Made by a program: the position numbers and the translations under genes. A model generated the notes under the pieces. That model was not told the origin of the DNA. It did not search any database and was given only the letters and a program-made list of their open reading frames with translations. From Melieria omissa (lineage: Eukaryota; Arthropoda; Insecta; Diptera; Ulidiidae), in NCBI GenBank assembly GCA_963971225.1, contig OZ020269.1, positions 107,641,486 through 107,705,485 of the forward strand: 64,000 nt of DNA, written 5' to 3'. Of this stretch, positions 59,923 through 64,000 are shown one piece after another; within the stretch, counting starts at the first letter, position 1; each line of letters begins with the position of its first letter.

Positions 59923-61892
59923 GTAAGTGCAGAACTTCGCTGTCTGCTGCGTGCTCTCACTTTATATGCATTCAGAAACTTATTATGTGCACTAATGTGC
60001 CGACACTGAGCACACGTTTTTTTGGTTTTTACATGCTGTGCTACGTGTTGCAAGCATTGCACATGACTCGTTGCACTTCAAGTAGCTGGGGGCAGGTAGG
60101 TGAAGCCAAGAGCGCTTTGTATGCGTTTAAAGATTGGTTTCGGGACATTGGAAAACCAGTTGGCATATGCATAAATTTTATTAAATTTTTATTTAATCAT
60201 TAAGTGGTCGAAAAAAGTCTTGACAAGCTACACAAATACGCCAATAATTGCACCTGTAAGTGTGTACGTGCAATTGTTCTTCGCAGTTTGTATCGCTAAG
60301 TAGCTACTTGGAATTTGCAACAATAATTGTGCGCCGCCAACACATAACTCTCACTGAAGCCGCGAGCATAACTTTTGCTACTTCTTACTTATTCAAACAC
60401 TCGAGCAAACGATTCAACGCACAAAACTGACACTGCTGACTGCCGACAACAGCGCATTTAATTTGACAAACTCCAAAAGAAATGTGTGCGATTGCTGTGT
60501 GTATCGTCTGATATTTAAGTAGCTTCGCATGTGAAACTTTGTTCGACTTGAAGCCGAAAATGCCAATTTATTAAAGTACTTTTGAAGCTAAGTGCGCCAG
60601 AAGTTTTTCACCGAAACTCAGTTCACAAGTTCACTTAAGTACGCTGACAACTGAATTGCGAGCATTCGGGCGAATGAAATGAGTTCGCTGGGAGGTAAAC
60701 TACTAGCAATGCGAGACATGCTGGAGGATTTGGTAAATGTTTGACGTAAATCATGACAACATGAAGTGAAAGTGCGCCAACTGTCCAGGCAAACTTTTGC
60801 TCAACCCTCAAGCAATGCAATTGATTTGGCTCGATTTGTTGGGCTTAGTAAAAGCTGACTAAAAGTTGAAATGCGAAAACCATTACTTGAGCATCAAATT
60901 GTTGTTCACTTTCGATTTCTTATACTTTACTTAATTAGGGTACACACAAGTCAAAGTGTTGTGTACAACAACTACAAGTTGTTGCAGACGTTAGTGTGAA
61001 ATTGTCGCCACCTGATGTAATTAAACACACACAAATGCGCTGGAATTCAACTCAAATATTTAGTGCAAGAAAATAATGCCAACAATGGCATTCGCAGTTG
61101 CCGTAATTAATTTCACACACACACACAGCGTTGCATTGTTAGAGCGCGACGTGGCAGGCATAATTCAATTACTGACGCCGCAGCGCCACCGAGAATCACT
61201 GGTGCATTCCGCAAGGCGGCGTTGGTGCACCAAAGCCTCCTGCAGGCAGGTAGTGAATTACATACAAATGCGGTGGAATGTCTTGCTGCCTCACGGAGCA
61301 ACGAGCAGAATAGGTGCACTGCCCGCGGAGTTTCACACATTTCATTGGCAAATTTCACTGGCTTACGTTCTGCTTAGAGCGTTGCTCGTGCTTACAATTA
61401 ATTTTTTGCTCTCTACTCTATTTTATTTTCACTACTAAATACGTTACATTTGTATATAACGGCATTTACTGGTAATACAACGCATTAACTTCGACACAAT
61501 GCAATAAAGTTTGTCTCTCTTTCGCGCTGATGTGGCAATGTTTGAGCTAAGAGGATTTGGTAATTAAAAATTACGTCTGTTAGTCGAATTGAATTGTTCG
61601 CTAATTGTTGGTAATATAATTGAAATTCTCAAACATACCACACGCCAATGAGCGTCAACTTGTTGGTTGTCAGTCCGCCGGAGCCAGCGCAGTGACTGCT
61701 TTAGGAAAAAAGGAGTTTTAACCAGAATTGAATTACAAAATGGAAATTACATTTTTATTGAAAACTTGTTTCCATAATCTTTTTCACGACTTCTCAACTA
61801 CATTGCAATTTTGTTTGTTGTTGTTGTTATTTGGGTTTCTTAAAACTAATCAAAAATTTTAGTTTTAAATTTGAAAAATTTTTTAGATAAAT
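59923..61892. other. non-coding stretch, no gene recognised
   Basis: The frame 61076-61438 begins with (CA)n-derived residues and has a competing minus frame; no domain. A TTGTTGTTGTT run lies near 61813-61829. Confidence 0.5.
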
Positions 61893-62232
61893 AAAATAAT
61901 ATAAAATAAAATAAAATAAAATAAAATAAAATAAAATAAAATAAAATAAAATAAAATAAAATAAAATAAAATAAAATAAAATAAAATAAAATAAAATAAA
62001 ATGAAATGAAATGAAATGAAATGAAATGAAATAAAATAAAATAAAATAATAAAAAATAAAATAAAAAAATAAAATAAAATAAAATAAAATAAAATAAAAC
62101 AAAACAAAACAAAAAAAATAAAATAAAATAAAATAATTAAATCAAATAAAATAAAATAAAATAAAATAAAGTAAAATAAAAAAAAATAAAATAAAATAAA
62201 ATAAAACAAAATAAAACAAAATAAATAAATTA
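61893..62232. repeat. (AAAAT)n array with AAATG and AAAAC variants
   Basis: Third AAAAT array. A homogeneous block to about 62000 is followed by AAATG units, AAAAT again, then AAAAC units and a degenerate right end with long A and T runs. Minus frames of LFYFI type are artefacts. Confidence 0.95.
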
Positions 62233-64000
62233 ATTTTTTTTTTTTTTTAAAACATTTTATTACTAACTGACTGTTTTCCACTTCCTTAACTTACAATTTC
62301 CCTCTTTTATTGCTTCAAAACGATTTAGTTTTGCTTTGATGATATAATTGTTCTCAACTATTAACTGCAATTTCGATTTAGGAAATTCATGCAACAAAAA
62401 TAAACAATAAAAAGTACTTAAAAAACAATCAAACACTTCAACATTGTAATTACGCAAAATACTCCACTATCCGCTGCCCTGTAATTAATGCAGAATTAGG
62501 AAAAAGGCATCGAGAACTTAACCGAAAGGGTGTAATTTAGCATTCACTGGCCGCATATTTGCCGGCGAATTGTGCAATTGCGGTTGACTAACTGCAAAAT
62601 ATGTGTTTTCCAGTGGTGGCGTTTAATGCGCTTTTCAAGGCCGTTCAACCAAAGCGAACGCAATATGCAAGTTGGAAATTATTTAGTTATTGCACAATAA
62701 TGATGCCGCAATCATTGCACAATACATGGAATTAGGTATTACTGCGAGTATTGTTGTTGTTGTTGTTTTTTGTAAAATCAATATTCAAATACTCAAATAT
62801 GCAGCAGGAGAGCGGTCCGGCCGAGGCTTAATAGTTAAAAATAAACGGCCCTAAGTGTGGTAATTAAACTAATTGGACAGGAAAGCAATTGTTGTGCACT
62901 AAAAGTGTAATTATTTAATTATTTGTTAATAATTGGCAGCATTGTCCGGTCATTTGAGATCTGAATGGAGAGTCGTATGGATATCAGGAAAAAGCCTGCA
63001 GCGCGCGTTAAAAAAAAATTAAAAATGATTTGTTATATAAAATTTCATATGAAGCTTTAAAAACAGCTGGCGATTTTACCTTTTAGGTTTAGTTAAATTT
63101 TCAAAATAAATTTTAGTTCGATTTAATAATTTTGGTGACACACAACTGAATCGAATGTGCGGTGTGCAACCAAATGCGTAGATGAAAATTTATTAATAAC
63201 AGCCGCATTATTTACATGTGCACTGTCATCCATCATAATTTTGCAGTGTTGCCTATTTTTGAGTGTTTGTTCGGTTGTTTGTCTGTATGCAACACAAACT
63301 CCACTAAATGAATGAGGAATGATAAAAGCGATTTTGATAAAGTTTATTGATGGTAATGACACAATGGTATAAATGGCAAGTGGGCAACTATCCAATGGCG
63401 CACACAAATAAATTTTTTGAGGGCTCTGTACTCTGTTTGAAATCATATTTAACAAACACAATTTTTGTAACAAGCAGATATCTGGAAAAGTTTGAACCCC
63501 CAAAGGCCTCTAGAATAACTACCATATAACTAAAGTATCTATAGAAAAAAGCTTTCAAACTACGAATGGTGCTCCTAAGTACATAAATAGGACTTTCCTT
63601 TTATGTCTTTTAGTGCATTCCATAGTATTCGATGAAATTTGCACTGTGCGATTTTTTACTTTTTTAAAAACATGCATTTACCCATCCAAAAAGAGCTTTT
63701 TAGGACATGAGACATGACATGAGAAGCCACCAAAAAATCGTGTATCACTTTTCCAAAGGACATCCTGTTCGATGATCTGAAACATACATTCTACAAGTTT
63801 TGAAATTCGCTATGTTGATTTGAAATTGGACTTTTTTGAACAAAATAAATCAGTATTGCCAAAAACATGTGTTGTTGTTGTTGTTGTCGTGGTTGCTGTT
63901 GTTGTCTTTAAAAAGTTATGTTGCCATTTGAAACCCATTTTGTATAAGTCGAGTAGAACTGACTAATTCTGTAACTTAAAAAAAATAAGTGGCATACGTT
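62233..64000. other. non-coding stretch, no gene recognised
   Basis: AT-rich. GTTGTT repeats at 62751-62768 and 63871-63906. No coding motif on either strand. Confidence 0.5.

Overview
The window looks like nuclear DNA of a higher fly (Diptera, possibly Tephritidae; the family is a guess). It is AT-rich, has short insect-type introns with GT-AG borders, carries one clearly recognisable spliced animal gene, and is otherwise dominated by transposon relics, satellites and microsatellites. Most long open frames outside the entries below are chance frames, many of them inside AAAAT arrays.

The centrepiece is a complete fibrillar collagen gene on the plus strand (coding 44067-50156, 10 coding exons, 1535 aa by my splice model). 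It has a signal peptide, half of a von Willebrand C module, a minor triple helix, an N-telopeptide, an uninterrupted major helix of 338 Gly-X-Y triplets (1014 residues), a C-telopeptide and a COLFI C-propeptide. The two cross-linking KGHR lysines and a GFPGER integrin motif lie in the same relative register as in vertebrate type I collagen. The model fruit fly Drosophila melanogaster is generally reported to lack fibrillar collagen. A TATA/Inr core promoter 2.2 kb upstream (41817-41853) may be its promoter.

Around the collagen gene sit three tiny two-exon genes on the plus strand (36719-37057, 39211-39532, 50696-51046). They share a phase-2 intron at the same place (Ile/Val codon split, Asp next) and an ungapped 38-residue alignable block with two invariant arginines 14 residues apart. 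They appear to be an undescribed paralogous family of unknown function.

Layout. 1-9.4 kb: non-coding, two AAAAT arrays. 9.4-13.3 kb: a CACTA-like inverted-repeat element split by an apparently intact Tc1/mariner-type transposon, then a candidate solo LTR, a SINE fragment and a tandem repeat. 13.3-18.7 kb: nothing recognised. 18.7-19.7 kb: a 985-bp terminal-inverted-repeat element with internal motif copies. 20-36 kb: LINE relics (RNase H, RT, nested zinc-knuckle tails), mariner relics, degenerate satellites, and a complete tRNA-type SINE with target-site duplication. 36.7-51.5 kb: genic island (small genes, collagen) with hAT miniature elements and a 31-bp minisatellite. 52-57 kb: transposon cluster (piggyBac-like, P-like and pogo-like MITEs, an internally deleted hAT, two mariner relics). 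57-64 kb: non-coding, a tandem repeat and a third AAAAT array.
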